DNA of 64,000 nt from JBBRHQ01 sp963840235 (GTDB lineage Bacteria > Actinomycetota > Thermoleophilia > Solirubrobacterales > 70-9): NCBI GenBank assembly GCA_963840235.1, contig CAWIYC010000005.1, forward strand, positions 186,001 through 250,000. Reading direction: 5' to 3'. The notes beneath the pieces are model-generated. The model made no database searches. It had not been told where the DNA came from and saw only the letters and a list, made by a program, of their open reading frames with translations. The position numbers and the translations under genes were made by a program. This document shows positions 32,766 to 41,485 of this stretch, one piece after another. Positions within the stretch are counted from its first letter, which is position 1. Each line of letters begins with the position of its first letter.

Positions 32766-33596
32766 CTATTCGCCACTCGGCTGTGGCTCGACCGCGCCGA
32801 CCGCGTGGAAGCCACCGTCGACGTGGATGATCTCGCCGCTGATCCCGCGCGCCAGCCCGGAGAGCAGGAAAACCGCGGCATCGGCGACCGGCGAGGGGTC
32901 GGCGGGGTCCCAGCCGAGCGGCGCCGCCCTCCCCCATTCATCGGTGAGGCTGCTGAAGCCCTCGATGCCGCTGGCCGCCGCAGTCGCCAGCGGGCCGGCC
33001 GAGAGCAGATTGACGCGGACGCCGCGCGGTCCCAGCTCCCTTGCCAGGTAGCGGGAGACCGACTCGAGAGCCGCCTTCGAGACACCCATCCAGTCATACG
33101 CCGGCCAGGCGACCGAGGCGTCGAAGTCGAGCCCGACGATGCTGCCCGAGGCAGCGGCAACTCCGTCGGACCCGCCGGCCTCGCCGGAGGCACCCTCCAT
33201 CAGTGGCAGCAGCGCAGTTCCCAGCGCCTTCAGCGAGTAGGCGCTGGTCTCGAAGGCCTGCTTGGCGCTCTCGCGCGGGGCGCTGAGGAAGTTGCCGCCG
33301 AGCGCGTCCGGGGGAGCGTAGGCGACCGCGTGCACGGCGCCGTCGAGGGCGCCCCATCGCTCGCCCAGATCGGATGCGAGCGCCTCGAAATCCTCGTCGC
33401 GGTTGACGTCGAGCTCGAGCACCTCGGGCGGCTTCGGCAGGCCCTTGGCCGCACGTTCGGTGATCCGGCGCACCCGCCCGAAGCTGGTGAGGATGACCTC
33501 GGCGCCCTGCTCCTGCGCGCGCTCGGCGATCGCGTAGGCGATGCTGCGGCGGTTGATCACCCCGGTGACGAGGACCCGCCGGCCTTCGAGGATCAG
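32766..33596 (-). CDS. fabI: Enoyl-[acyl-carrier-protein] reductase, FabI type, apparent CTG start
   Basis: The last step of fatty-acid elongation, NAD(P)H-dependent reduction of enoyl-ACP. The short-chain reductase fold has GVINRRSIAYAIA at the nucleotide site, and the FabI catalytic pair Tyr167-(x6)-Lys174 in YDWMGVSK. No ATG, GTG or TTG lies where the protein must begin. A CTG at 33596 forms a CTGA overlap with the maoC stop and has GAGGAGG 7 nt upstream. Starting there gives 276 residues, normal for FabI. It is the last gene of the fab operon. A FabK or FabL alternative is excluded by the motifs. Confidence 0.9.
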   Translation of the reverse strand: MILEGRRVLVTGVINRRSIAYAIAERAQEQGAEVILTSFGRVRRITERAAKGLPKPPEVLELDVNRDEDFEALASDLGERWGALDGAVHAVAYAPPDALGGNFLSAPRESAKQAFETSAYSLKALGTALLPLMEGASGEAGGSDGVAAASGSIVGLDFDASVAWPAYDWMGVSKAALESVSRYLARELGPRGVRVNLLSAGPLATAAASGIEGFSSLTDEWGRAAPLGWDPADPSPVADAAVFLLSGLARGISGEIIHVDGGFHAVGAVEPQPSGE

Positions 33597-34093
33597 AGGT
33601 AGACCTCCTCGGCCTTGCCGTTGGCGCCCTCCGGCGTATTCGGGTCGCCACGCCTCCAGAGCACCGTGACCCGGGCGCGAACTGCAAGCTCGCCATCCTG
33701 GTTGACGATCTTCCAGAGGAAGGTGACGAGGCCGAGGTCCTCGGAGAGCGGCTTCGTTTCCTCCAGGCGACCTTCGACCCGGATCGTGTCCCCGATCCGC
33801 ACCGGGCGCTTGAAGGCGACGTCGTCCACCCCCCGCAGGGCCACGACCCGGGCGGGATCGATCGGGACCAGGCCGAGGGCATAGGAGAGGATCAGCATCC
33901 CGTGCGCGACCCTGCTGCCGAACTGGCTGCTGGCAGCCCACTCGGCGTCGGCGTGCTGGGGGTGCCAGTCGCCGGTCAGGGCCGAGAAGGAGACGAGGTC
34001 GGCCTCGGTGATGGTGCGCCCGCGAGTGATGAAGGAGGCGCCTGGGCGCAGGGCGTCGAAGTCGCTGGAGAAGGGAGGGCCGGCGACGCTCAT
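33593..34093 (-). CDS. MaoC-like (R)-hydroxyacyl dehydratase
   Basis: A 166-residue hot-dog-fold protein of the MaoC/HadB type. The hydratase-2 motif reads LTGDWHPQHAD, with catalytic Asp42 and His47; the usual Asn of the motif is replaced by His44. In the fab operon no fabZ or fabA is seen, so this protein is the natural candidate for dehydrating 3-hydroxyacyl-ACP, as HadB does in mycobacteria. It starts at ATG 34093, overlapping the carboxyltransferase stop (ATGA), and overlaps the fabI start at its own stop. Confidence 0.85.
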   Translation of the reverse strand: MSVAGPPFSSDFDALRPGASFITRGRTITEADLVSFSALTGDWHPQHADAEWAASSQFGSRVAHGMLILSYALGLVPIDPARVVALRGVDDVAFKRPVRIGDTIRVEGRLEETKPLSEDLGLVTFLWKIVNQDGELAVRARVTVLWRRGDPNTPEGANGKAEEVYL

Positions 34094-35514
34094 CCGCCGG
34101 CGTCCCGCCAGCCCAGCGCCCCGGCGAGGCGGGCGCGGGTCGCCGAGGGAGCGATGACCTCGTCGACGTAGCCGCTGGCCGCCGCGGCCTCGGCGCTGAG
34201 GTGCTCCTCCTCGTAGGCGGCCGCGAGCAGGTCGCGCGCTTCGGCGCCCTCGTCCTCCAGCCGCCGGCGGTGGACGATGTCCACAGCCTGCCCGGCAGCC
34301 ATGATCCCGATCTCGGCGCCGGGCCAGGCGAAGACCGCGTCGGCGCCGAGGTCGCGCGAGTTCATCGTGATCACCGCCCCGCCGTAGGCCTTGCGCAGGA
34401 CCACCGTCAGCTTCGGCACGGTGGCGCCGGCGAAGGCGCGCAGCAGCGAGGCGCCCTGGCGGATCACGCCCGCCGCCTCCTGGCGGCGGCCGGGCATGAA
34501 CCCGGGGGTGTCGACGAGGACGACCAGGGGGAGGCCGAAGCGCTGACAGCGCTCGATGAAGGCTGCGGCCTTCTCGGCGGCGGCGGCGTCTATGACGCCG
34601 GCGATCCGGCGCGGCTGGTTCGCGATCAGCCCCAGCGGGCGGCCCTCGATCCGGCAGAGCGCGGTGACCATGTTCGGCGCCCATCTCGGCGAGACCTCGA
34701 GCAGGCGGCCGTCATCGACGATTCCGGCGGCGACGTCGCGGACGTCATAGACCTTGCGCGGAGAGGCGGGCACCGGAGCCGAGGGGTCCCCGTCGGGGGT
34801 GGCCCCGCGGGCGAAGGGGAGCGGGTCTCCGAGCCGCGAGGGGAGCATCCCGAGCAGGTCGCGGACGAGGACGGCCGCGTCCTCCTCGGTGGGGACCGCG
34901 AACTGCGCGACTCCGTTGCGACCCTGCACCCTGGGCCCGCCGAGGTCCTCCATCCCGACCTCCTCGCCGAGAGCGGCCTTGACCACGCCGGGGCCGGTGA
35001 GGAACATCCGGCCCTCGCCGGTCATGACGACGAAGTCGGTCAGAGCCGGCGAGTAGGCGCCGCCGCCGGCTGAGACCCCGGAGACGACGGACACCTGCGG
35101 GACAAGGCGCGAGAGCTCGACGCTGCGGCGGAAGATGCGGCCGTAGCCGGCCAGCGCCGCGTGGCCCTCCTGGAGCCTGGCGCCGCCGGACTCGACGAAG
35201 CCGACGACCGGAGCTCCGGCGCGCTGCGCCAGCTCCATCACCCGCACGATCGAGTCGGCGTGGGCCTCGCCGAGGCTGCCGCCGAGATAGGTGGGGTCCT
35301 CGGCGTAGCAGAAGACCGGGCGACCGCCGAGCCTGGCGGCGCCGGCGAGGACCCCGTCGTCCGGGCGGGCCCGGTCGGCGATCCGCGTCGATACGACGCC
35401 GGTGCGGATCAGCTCCAGCGAGCCGGGGTCGGCGAGAAGCTCGAGGCGGCGCAGGGGGCTGCCGGCCTCGCGCCGGTCGCGGGAACCCCCGGGCCTGGCG
35501 ACGGCGACGCTCAC
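34090..35514 (-). CDS. Acyl-CoA carboxylase, carboxyltransferase (beta) subunit
   Basis: A 474-residue member of the fused-type carboxyltransferase family used by actinobacterial acetyl/propionyl-CoA carboxylases. The N half has FVESGGARLQEG and GVSAGGGAYSPAL; the C half has VDTPGFMPG and RKAYGGAVITMNS, the two oxyanion-forming crotonase-like lobes. It transfers CO2 from biotin to acyl-CoA, giving malonyl-CoA for the surrounding fab enzymes. GTG 35514 overlaps the fabF stop. The biotin-carboxylase subunit is not in this window; the small biotinyl protein at 1248 may be its carrier. Confidence 0.92.
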   Translation of the reverse strand: MSVAVARPGGSRDRREAGSPLRRLELLADPGSLELIRTGVVSTRIADRARPDDGVLAGAARLGGRPVFCYAEDPTYLGGSLGEAHADSIVRVMELAQRAGAPVVGFVESGGARLQEGHAALAGYGRIFRRSVELSRLVPQVSVVSGVSAGGGAYSPALTDFVVMTGEGRMFLTGPGVVKAALGEEVGMEDLGGPRVQGRNGVAQFAVPTEEDAAVLVRDLLGMLPSRLGDPLPFARGATPDGDPSAPVPASPRKVYDVRDVAAGIVDDGRLLEVSPRWAPNMVTALCRIEGRPLGLIANQPRRIAGVIDAAAAEKAAAFIERCQRFGLPLVVLVDTPGFMPGRRQEAAGVIRQGASLLRAFAGATVPKLTVVLRKAYGGAVITMNSRDLGADAVFAWPGAEIGIMAAGQAVDIVHRRRLEDEGAEARDLLAAAYEEEHLSAEAAAASGYVDEVIAPSATRARLAGALGWRDAGG

Positions 35515-36713
35515 GGGCCCTCCAGCACCAGCACCGCGTTGTGACCGCCGAAGCCGAAGGAGTTGGAGATGCCGAGGGCGGGGCGGCCGTTGCCGTTGGC
35601 CAGCGGCTTCGACTGATTGGGGACGTAGTCGAGATCGAGGCCCTCGTCAGGAACCTCGTAGTTGATCGTCGGCGGGGCGATCCGGTCGCGCAGGGCGAGG
35701 ATCGTCGCGATCGCCTCGACCGCGCCGGCCGCACCGAGCAGGTGGCCGACGGTCGACTTGGTCGAGCTCACCGGCAGCCTCATCGCGTCCTCTCCCAGCG
35801 CCGCCTTCAGGGCCTCGGTCTCGGCCCGGTCGTTGAGCTGGGTCGAGGTGCCGTGGGCGTTGACGTAGTCGAGGTCCGCGGGGGCCACCCCGGCGTCGGT
35901 GAGGGCAAGCTCGATCGCCCTGCGGGCGCCGCGGCCCGAGGGCTCGGGGGCGGTGATGTGGTGGGCGTCGGAGGTGGCGCCGTAGCCGATTATCCGCCCG
36001 AGGATGGCGGCGCCGCGCCGGCGTGCTGTCTCCTCGTCCTCGAGCACCAGCACCCCCGCCGCCTCGCCCATGACGAAGCCGTCCCGAAGCTTGTCGAATG
36101 GACGCGAGATCCCGCTCGGCGAGGTCGCCTCCATCTTCGCGAAGGCCGCTGTCGCAAGCTCGGTCAGGGCCGACTCGGTGCCGCCGGTGACGACCGCGTC
36201 GGCATCGCCGTAGGCGATCATCCGGGTCGCGGTGCCGACGGCGTGGGCGCCCGAGGCGCAGGCCGAAACGGTGCCGAAAGACGGTCCATGCAGGCCGTAG
36301 CGCATCGTGATCACGCCGGCGGGGGCGTTGGCCATCATCAGCGGCACCGCCAGCGGCGAGATCCGCTCGGCGCCGCGCTCGCGCAGGACGTCGTGCTCGG
36401 ACTCGATCGTGTTCATGCCGCCGATCCCGGTGCCGATGATGCAGCCGACCCGGTCGCCGTCGTAGGGCAGCTCCTCGCTCCAGCCGGCCTGCGCAGTCGC
36501 CTCTCCCGCCGCGGTCAGGGCCAGCTGGGTGGCGCGGTCCGAACGCCTCACCTCCTTGACGGTGAGGTGCTCGCGGGGCTCGAACTCGTCGGCGCGCCCG
36601 AAGCCGTCGGAGATGCCCGACTCACCGGCGCTCCAGCGCTCGTGCAGGGTCTCGGCGCCAACGCCAAGCGGCGTCACCGCACCGACCCCGGTGATGACGA
36701 CGGTGCGGCTCAC
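35511..36713 (-). CDS. fabF: 3-oxoacyl-[acyl-carrier-protein] synthase II
   Basis: A 400-residue condensing enzyme that elongates acyl-ACP with malonyl-ACP. The catalytic Cys152 lies in SACASGAHA, and the two histidines in NAHGTST and STVGHLLGAAG. SNSFGFGGHNAVLVL is the C-terminal family end. No signal or extra domain. The ATG start at 36713 overlaps the acpP stop at 36710 (ATGA), so translation is coupled to the carrier it uses. Confidence 0.97.
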   Translation of the reverse strand: MSRTVVITGVGAVTPLGVGAETLHERWSAGESGISDGFGRADEFEPREHLTVKEVRRSDRATQLALTAAGEATAQAGWSEELPYDGDRVGCIIGTGIGGMNTIESEHDVLRERGAERISPLAVPLMMANAPAGVITMRYGLHGPSFGTVSACASGAHAVGTATRMIAYGDADAVVTGGTESALTELATAAFAKMEATSPSGISRPFDKLRDGFVMGEAAGVLVLEDEETARRRGAAILGRIIGYGATSDAHHITAPEPSGRGARRAIELALTDAGVAPADLDYVNAHGTSTQLNDRAETEALKAALGEDAMRLPVSSTKSTVGHLLGAAGAVEAIATILALRDRIAPPTINYEVPDEGLDLDYVPNQSKPLANGNGRPALGISNSFGFGGHNAVLVLEGP

Positions 36714-36958
36714 GGCAGGCGTGACACCACCAGATCGACGGCCTGGCCGACGGTCTTGATGCCCTCGACGTCCTCGCCCTTGAGCTCGACGCCGTACTCG
36801 TCCTCGACGATCTGCGCAAGCTCGACGATGTCGAGCGAATCGATGTCTATCGCCTCGAACTCGGCATCGAGGTTGATCTCGGCCGGGTCGGCGCCGAACT
36901 CCTCGAGGGCGGCGAACACCCGATCCTGCACCGCTTCCCTGGTCACTGTCTCGGTCAT
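36710..36958 (-). CDS. acpP: Acyl carrier protein
   Basis: An 82-residue acidic helical protein. Ser41 in IDSLDIVEL is the phosphopantetheine attachment site. It carries the growing chain between the fab enzymes. It lies in the usual place between fabG and fabF, with 19 bp upstream to fabG containing a GGAACC-type site, and overlaps fabF. Confidence 0.96.
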   Translation of the reverse strand: MTETVTREAVQDRVFAALEEFGADPAEINLDAEFEAIDIDSLDIVELAQIVEDEYGVELKGEDVEGIKTVGQAVDLVVSRLP

Positions 36959-36977
36959 ACCTGGTTCCTTTCGGTTC

Positions 36978-37724
36978 TCATGCGGTCATGCCGCCGTCCA
37001 CTGTCAGGGTCACTCCGGTCACGTAGGCGGCCCCCGGAGAGGCCAGGAAGCGCGCGCAGGCGGCCACCTCCTCGGTCGTCCCCGGCCTCCCGGCCGGGAT
37101 CCGCTCCAGCACCTCGGGGCCGAGGATGCCCTCGGTCAACTCGGTCTCGACGAGCCCCGGCGCGATCGCATTGACCGTCACCGAGCGCTTCGCCACCTCG
37201 GAGGCGACTGTCTTGGTGAGGCCGATCAGGCCCGCCTTGGAGGCAGCGTAGTTTGCCTGCCCGGGGTTTGCCCGGGGGCCGACCACCGAGGCGACGTTGA
37301 TGACCCTGCCGAAGCGGGCCCGGATCATCGGCCGCAGAGCGCGGCGTGTGGTGCGGAATGCGGCGGAGAGGTTGGTCTCGATCACCCGGTCCCAGCTCTC
37401 GTCGTCGATCATCGGCGAGAGCGAATCGGCGCGGGTGCCGGCGTTGTTGACGAGGACCATCACCGGGCCGTGGGCCTGCTCGAGCTGGGAGAAGAGGCCG
37501 TCCACAGCCTCGGGGTCGGTGACATCGGCTTGTATCGCCGTCGCCGAGCCACCGCGTTCGGAGATCTCCGAGGCGATGGCCTCGGCCCCCTCGCTGTCGG
37601 CGCGGTAGTTGACGCCGACCGCCCAGCCGTCGGCGGCGAGCCCGCGGGCGATCGCGGCGCCGATCCCGCGTGAGGCGCCGGTGACGAGGGCGCTGCCGGT
37701 GGGCCTGGCCTCTGCCTCGGTCAT
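36978..37724 (-). CDS. fabG: 3-oxoacyl-[acyl-carrier-protein] reductase
   Basis: A 248-residue short-chain dehydrogenase that reduces 3-oxoacyl-ACP with NADPH. Motifs: GASRGIG for the cofactor, NNAG, catalytic Ser146, Tyr159 and Lys163 (YAASK). DGGMTA is a typical FabG C terminus. The ATG at 37724 shares its A with the fabH stop (TGATG), so it is co-translated. Its operon position between fabH and acpP supports FabG over other SDR roles. Confidence 0.95.
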   Translation of the reverse strand: MTEAEARPTGSALVTGASRGIGAAIARGLAADGWAVGVNYRADSEGAEAIASEISERGGSATAIQADVTDPEAVDGLFSQLEQAHGPVMVLVNNAGTRADSLSPMIDDESWDRVIETNLSAAFRTTRRALRPMIRARFGRVINVASVVGPRANPGQANYAASKAGLIGLTKTVASEVAKRSVTVNAIAPGLVETELTEGILGPEVLERIPAGRPGTTEEVAACARFLASPGAAYVTGVTLTVDGGMTA

Positions 37725-38728
37725 CAGGGCGCCCCCCAGGTGAGCAGGCCGGCGCCCCAGGAGAAGCCGCCGCCGAAAGCGCTGAAGAGGACGGTGTCGC
37801 CGTCGTTGAGGCGGCCCGCGGCCTCGGCCTCGGCAAGGGCGATCGGCACAGTCGCGGCCGAGGTGTTTCCGAAACGGCTGATGGTCTCCACCACCCGCTC
37901 TCCGGGAAGCCCCAGCTTCTCCCCGACCGCGGCCAGGATGCGGGCGTTGGCCTGGTGGTAGACGAAGAGATCGACATCGGCGATCCCGATGCCTCCCCGG
38001 TCGAGCACCTCGGTGGTGCACTCGCAGAGGCGCCTGACCGCCTCGCGGAAGGTGTCGTGGCCCTTCATCACGATCGTCTGCTCTGCGTGGGTCGCCTTGA
38101 CGTAGCCGTCGTCGTCGGCGTCGGCGCCGAGGACGATCGGCCCGATCGAGCCGCCTCCCTGCGAGGGCACCAGCAGCACGCCCCCGGCGCCGTCGGCGAA
38201 GATCGCCGCGGTGCCGCGGTCGGCAGAGTCGGTGAAGCGGCTCATCACCTCGGAACCGACGATCAGCACCCGCTCGGCCCGCCCCGCCTCGATCTGGCCG
38301 CTGCCCAGGGCCATCGCCGACATGAAGCCGTTGCAGGCGGCGCCGATGTCCATCCCGCCGGCGTTGACCGCGCCGAGGCGGCCGGCGACGACCGGGCCCG
38401 CGTTGGGGGTGAGGTCGTCGGCGGCGCTGGTCCCGACCAGGACCAGGTCGAGCGTGGAGGCCTCGACACCGGCCCGCTCCAGCACCTTGCGCCCGGCATC
38501 CACCGCGAGCGAGGCCACGGTCTCCCCCTCGCTGACGATGTGGCGTTCGCGAACCCCGGTGCGGGTGACGATCCAGTCCTCGGTGACTCCGATCCGCTCG
38601 GCCACCTCGGCGTTGGAGACGACCCGGGCCGGGACGCTCTTGGCGACGGCGGCGACCGCCGCGGTCCTGACCGCGCGCCCGATCCCCGGAGCGGGAGCCG
38701 GCCTGGTCGTCGCCGTGGGACTAGACAC
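37724..38728 (-). CDS. fabH: 3-oxoacyl-[acyl-carrier-protein] synthase III
   Basis: A 334-residue starter condensing enzyme joining an acyl-CoA to malonyl-ACP. Catalytic triad: Cys132 in GAACNGFM, His in YHQAN, Asn in GNTSAATVP. The N-terminal 28 residues before the core are an extra Pro/Ala-rich leader. The start is GTG 38728, overlapping the fabD stop by 8 bp. FabH sets branched or straight chain type, but this cannot be read from the sequence. Confidence 0.96.
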   Translation of the reverse strand: MSSPTATTRPAPAPGIGRAVRTAAVAAVAKSVPARVVSNAEVAERIGVTEDWIVTRTGVRERHIVSEGETVASLAVDAGRKVLERAGVEASTLDLVLVGTSAADDLTPNAGPVVAGRLGAVNAGGMDIGAACNGFMSAMALGSGQIEAGRAERVLIVGSEVMSRFTDSADRGTAAIFADGAGGVLLVPSQGGGSIGPIVLGADADDDGYVKATHAEQTIVMKGHDTFREAVRRLCECTTEVLDRGGIGIADVDLFVYHQANARILAAVGEKLGLPGERVVETISRFGNTSAATVPIALAEAEAAGRLNDGDTVLFSAFGGGFSWGAGLLTWGAP

Positions 38729-39593
38729 CGGCCAGCGCCTCCTCCACCGGCGCGCTCGCCTCGATCCCGTCGAGGGTGCGGCGGGCGAGCCTGCTCAGCA
38801 CCTTGCCCGGGCCGGTCTCGACGAAGCGGGTCGCCCCCATCTCCTGCAGGGCCGTCATCACCTCGAGCCAGCGGACCGGGTCGGTGAGGGAGCGGGCCAG
38901 CTCCTCGCCGGGATCGGTGAAGGGCCTCGCGGTGACGCAGGAGAAGACCGGCACCGAGGGCTCGGAGAACTCGACCCCGGAAAGGACGCGGCTGAACTCG
39001 CGGGCCGCGGGCGCCATCTCCGGCGAGTGGAAGGCGCCGCTGACGGCGAGTGGCATCGCCCGCAGTCCGCGCGCGCGGAGGTCTTCCTCGGCGGCGCCGA
39101 GCGCCTCGGTCCGCCCCGAGAGCACCACCTGGGTTGGGGAGTTGTCGTTGGCGAGGATCAGGTCGTGGGCCGCGGCGATCTCCTCGACCGCCCCCCGTGG
39201 CTCTCCGAGAACGGCGACCATGCCGCCGTCCCCGGCAGCTTCGGCGGCCTCCTGCATCAGCCGCCCGCGCTCGGCGATCAGGCGGACGCCGTCTGCGGCC
39301 GAGAGGCTCCCGGCGGCGACCAGAGCGGCGATCTCGCCGAGCGAATGACCCCCCATTGCAAGCGGATCGAGATCGTCGCCGATCGCCTTCCAACCTGCCA
39401 TCGCCGCGCAGAAGATCGCGGGCTGCGTGTAGCGGGTCCCCTCCTCGGTGCGCTCGAACGGATCGGCGCCGGCGGCGTCGGTGGCAAGGGGCAGCAGGTC
39501 GGGCCAGAAAGCCTCGACCGTGCGCCGCATATCGGCGGTCTGGCTTCCCTGGCCCGGGAAGAGGACCGCGTCGGTCGACTGGGGGTCACGCAT
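38721..39593 (-). CDS. fabD: Malonyl-CoA:ACP transacylase
   Basis: A 290-residue acyltransferase loading malonyl groups onto ACP. LFPGQGSQ near the N terminus, the nucleophile Ser84 in GHSLGE and the His of SGAFHSPEM are the family motifs. ATG 39593 places LFPGQGSQ at the normal distance; 17 more open codons upstream look like leader. It is the first gene of the fab operon, with about 70 bp up to the end of the response-regulator gene. A promoter is expected there but none was clear. Confidence 0.95.
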   Translation of the reverse strand: MRDPQSTDAVLFPGQGSQTADMRRTVEAFWPDLLPLATDAAGADPFERTEEGTRYTQPAIFCAAMAGWKAIGDDLDPLAMGGHSLGEIAALVAAGSLSAADGVRLIAERGRLMQEAAEAAGDGGMVAVLGEPRGAVEEIAAAHDLILANDNSPTQVVLSGRTEALGAAEEDLRARGLRAMPLAVSGAFHSPEMAPAAREFSRVLSGVEFSEPSVPVFSCVTARPFTDPGEELARSLTDPVRWLEVMTALQEMGATRFVETGPGKVLSRLARRTLDGIEASAPVEEALAGV

Positions 39594-39646
39594 TGCTGGC
39601 GAACATAGCCCCGCGGGAGGCCGACAAGTACGCACAGCAGGCACCA

Positions 39647-39667
39647 GACCCCCCGAATGGGGGGGTC
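39647..39667. terminator. GC hairpin after the response-regulator gene
   Basis: GACCCCCC (39647-39654) and GGGGGGTC (39660-39667) form an 8-bp stem with a 5-nt loop. It begins within the response-regulator stop codon and lies upstream of fabD, so it probably separates the two transcription units. No T-run. Confidence 0.55.
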
Positions 39668-40304
39668 AGTCTGATCTGCCTGGGGGTGCCGGAGGCGCCT
39701 TCGAGGTCAGTTTCAGGCGCTCGGCCCTCTGCACCGCTTCAACGCGGTTGCGCACCCCGAGCTTGCGGTACAGGGCGCTGGTGTGGTCCTTGACGGTGTG
39801 CGGGGAGAGGAAGAGGCGGTCGGCGATCTCCTTGTTGGTCGCGCCCCCGGCCATCAGCGAGAGCACCTCCCGCTCGCGCGAGGAGAGCTCGGTGGCCGGG
39901 TCATCGGAGCGGGTGGCGAAGACGGTCATCCCCTTGCCGACCATCCGCACCGCGCGGGCGACGTCCGGCGCGCTCCAGTCCTTGAGCACGAAGCCCGAGG
40001 CGCCGGCGGCGCTGGCCGCCTCGGGCGAGATCGAGCCGGCCCCGGAGATCAGCAGCACCTTGGTCCGCGGAGATTCGCGGCGGAGCGTCTCACAGAGCTC
40101 GGCGCCCGACTCCTCGCCGAGGAAGAGATCGACGAGGGCGACGTGGGGATCGAGCTTTCGGGCGACCTCGAGCGCGCGTTCGGCGTTGGGAGCGGCGACG
40201 CATCGCTCTACCCAGCTCTGCTCCGAGAGCAGAACGCGGAACCCCCACTGCACGACCTCGTGGTCGTCGACGATCAGCACCCTCAGCCGCTCCTCGTCAG
40301 CCAT
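39666..40304 (-). CDS. NarL/LuxR-type response regulator
   Basis: A 212-residue regulator. The receiver domain (residues 1-120) has acidic residues IVDDHEVVQW, phospho-acceptor Asp59 (LVDLFLG) and Lys in VLKDWS. The LuxR helix-turn-helix follows (about 140-200: LSSREREVLSLMAGG, NKEIADRLFLSPHTVKDH). It is activated by the sensor kinase encoded just upstream, whose gene overlaps it by 8 bp. Its targets are unknown. The fab operon begins 73 bp downstream in the same direction, so a link is possible but not shown. Confidence 0.93.
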   Translation of the reverse strand: MADEERLRVLIVDDHEVVQWGFRVLLSEQSWVERCVAAPNAERALEVARKLDPHVALVDLFLGEESGAELCETLRRESPRTKVLLISGAGSISPEAASAAGASGFVLKDWSAPDVARAVRMVGKGMTVFATRSDDPATELSSREREVLSLMAGGATNKEIADRLFLSPHTVKDHTSALYRKLGVRNRVEAVQRAERLKLTSKAPPAPPGRSD

Positions 40305-41433
40305 CGCCGCCCTCCGTCGCCAGCGGCACCAGCAGCCGCACCCGCCACTCGCCCTCGGCCGGGGCGCCGAACTCGACCATGCCGCCGCACTGGAGGGCCT
40401 CGAGTGCCGCCAGCCGCAGCCCCATCCCGGTTCCGAGCATCCGCTCGGAACCCTCGACGCCGTCGTTTCGCACCTCGAGGTGGAAGGTGGCATCGTCGGT
40501 CCCCACCCCGACCCAGACCCGGCTGGGCTCGGCGTGCTTGGCGCAGTTGCGCAGGGCCTCGGCGAGGACAGATTGCGCCAGCGGCTCGAGCCCGGCGGGA
40601 ACCTCCGCGCCCTGCTCCCAGTCGACCTCGATCGGCAGCCGCTGGTAGTAGCGCCCGAGCCGCTCGAGCTCCTCGCCCAGGGTCGCGCCGGTGTCGAGCG
40701 GGGGCGGCGCCAGCGGCCGGGAAATGGCGTCGCGGAGGTCGGCTAGGGCGTGCTGGATCTCCTCAGCGCAGCGGTCAAGCTCGGTGCGGCTCAGCTCCCG
40801 CCCGGAGCCAAGGACCAGGGAGACCCCGAACAGGCGCTGCACGACCCGCTCGTGCAGGTCGCGAGCGAGGTCGAGCCGGGTCGAGAGGATCCGGGCCCGC
40901 ACCTGCTGGGTAACCCCGATGCGGGCGCTGGCGGCGAGCGCGGCGGCCTTGCCGATCGCCATCATCGTCTGCCGCTCGAACTCGGTCATGGTGAACTCGC
41001 GGCCGCCGCGGTCGGCGAAGATCACGCCGAGCCAGTGCCCGGCGGCGGAGACCGGGGTGCAGCTCATGGTCGAGAAGCCCTCGAAGCCGACGTAGCGCTC
41101 CGGCACCTCGCCCTCGAGCCCGGGCACCTCGACCACCCGGTCCTCCAACAGCGCCCGCTGGGCTATCGGGGTCTCGTCCAGGGTGCCGTAGATCTGCGAC
41201 ATGATCCCGACCTCGACCCCGTGGCTGCCGACGGGGACGACGAGCTTGCGGGCGTCGTCGTAGAGGAGCAGGCCGGCGCGGTCCATCGATGCCAGGCGGC
41301 AGACCGCTTCGCAGAGGCGGTCATAGAACTGGCTGCCACCAAGCTCCCACTCGTCGTCGAACTCGGGCACCAGCCCGGCGATGACGTCGAGCGCCTCGGT
41401 CTCGGGCGCGGCAGAGGGGTCGTGCGTGTCCAT
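40297..41433 (-). CDS. GAF-domain histidine kinase of the HisKA_3 (NarL-partner) type
   Basis: A 378-residue soluble kinase. A GAF sensor domain spans about residues 30-170. His194 in ARDLHERVVQRLFG is the HisKA_3 phospho-acceptor, and the ATP-binding domain includes LAEALRNCAKHAEPSRV and GTGMGLRLAALEAL. No membrane segment, so it senses an internal signal. It overlaps the response-regulator gene by 8 bp, forming a classic pair. Divergent from the cyclase gene with 52 bp between. Confidence 0.92.
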   Translation of the reverse strand: MDTHDPSAAPETEALDVIAGLVPEFDDEWELGGSQFYDRLCEAVCRLASMDRAGLLLYDDARKLVVPVGSHGVEVGIMSQIYGTLDETPIAQRALLEDRVVEVPGLEGEVPERYVGFEGFSTMSCTPVSAAGHWLGVIFADRGGREFTMTEFERQTMMAIGKAAALAASARIGVTQQVRARILSTRLDLARDLHERVVQRLFGVSLVLGSGRELSRTELDRCAEEIQHALADLRDAISRPLAPPPLDTGATLGEELERLGRYYQRLPIEVDWEQGAEVPAGLEPLAQSVLAEALRNCAKHAEPSRVWVGVGTDDATFHLEVRNDGVEGSERMLGTGMGLRLAALEALQCGGMVEFGAPAEGEWRVRLLVPLATEGGDG

Positions 41434-41485
41434 TCCCCATATGAAACCGCGCCGGCGCTCCCGGCGCAGGTAGCTTTGTCAGGTG

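Noticed and set aside
35541..37673. A 710-codon open frame on the plus strand across fabF, acpP and fabG
   Set aside because: It is exactly antisense to three well-supported coupled genes, with Asp/Arg/Gly-rich shadow composition typical of GC-rich DNA and no domain.
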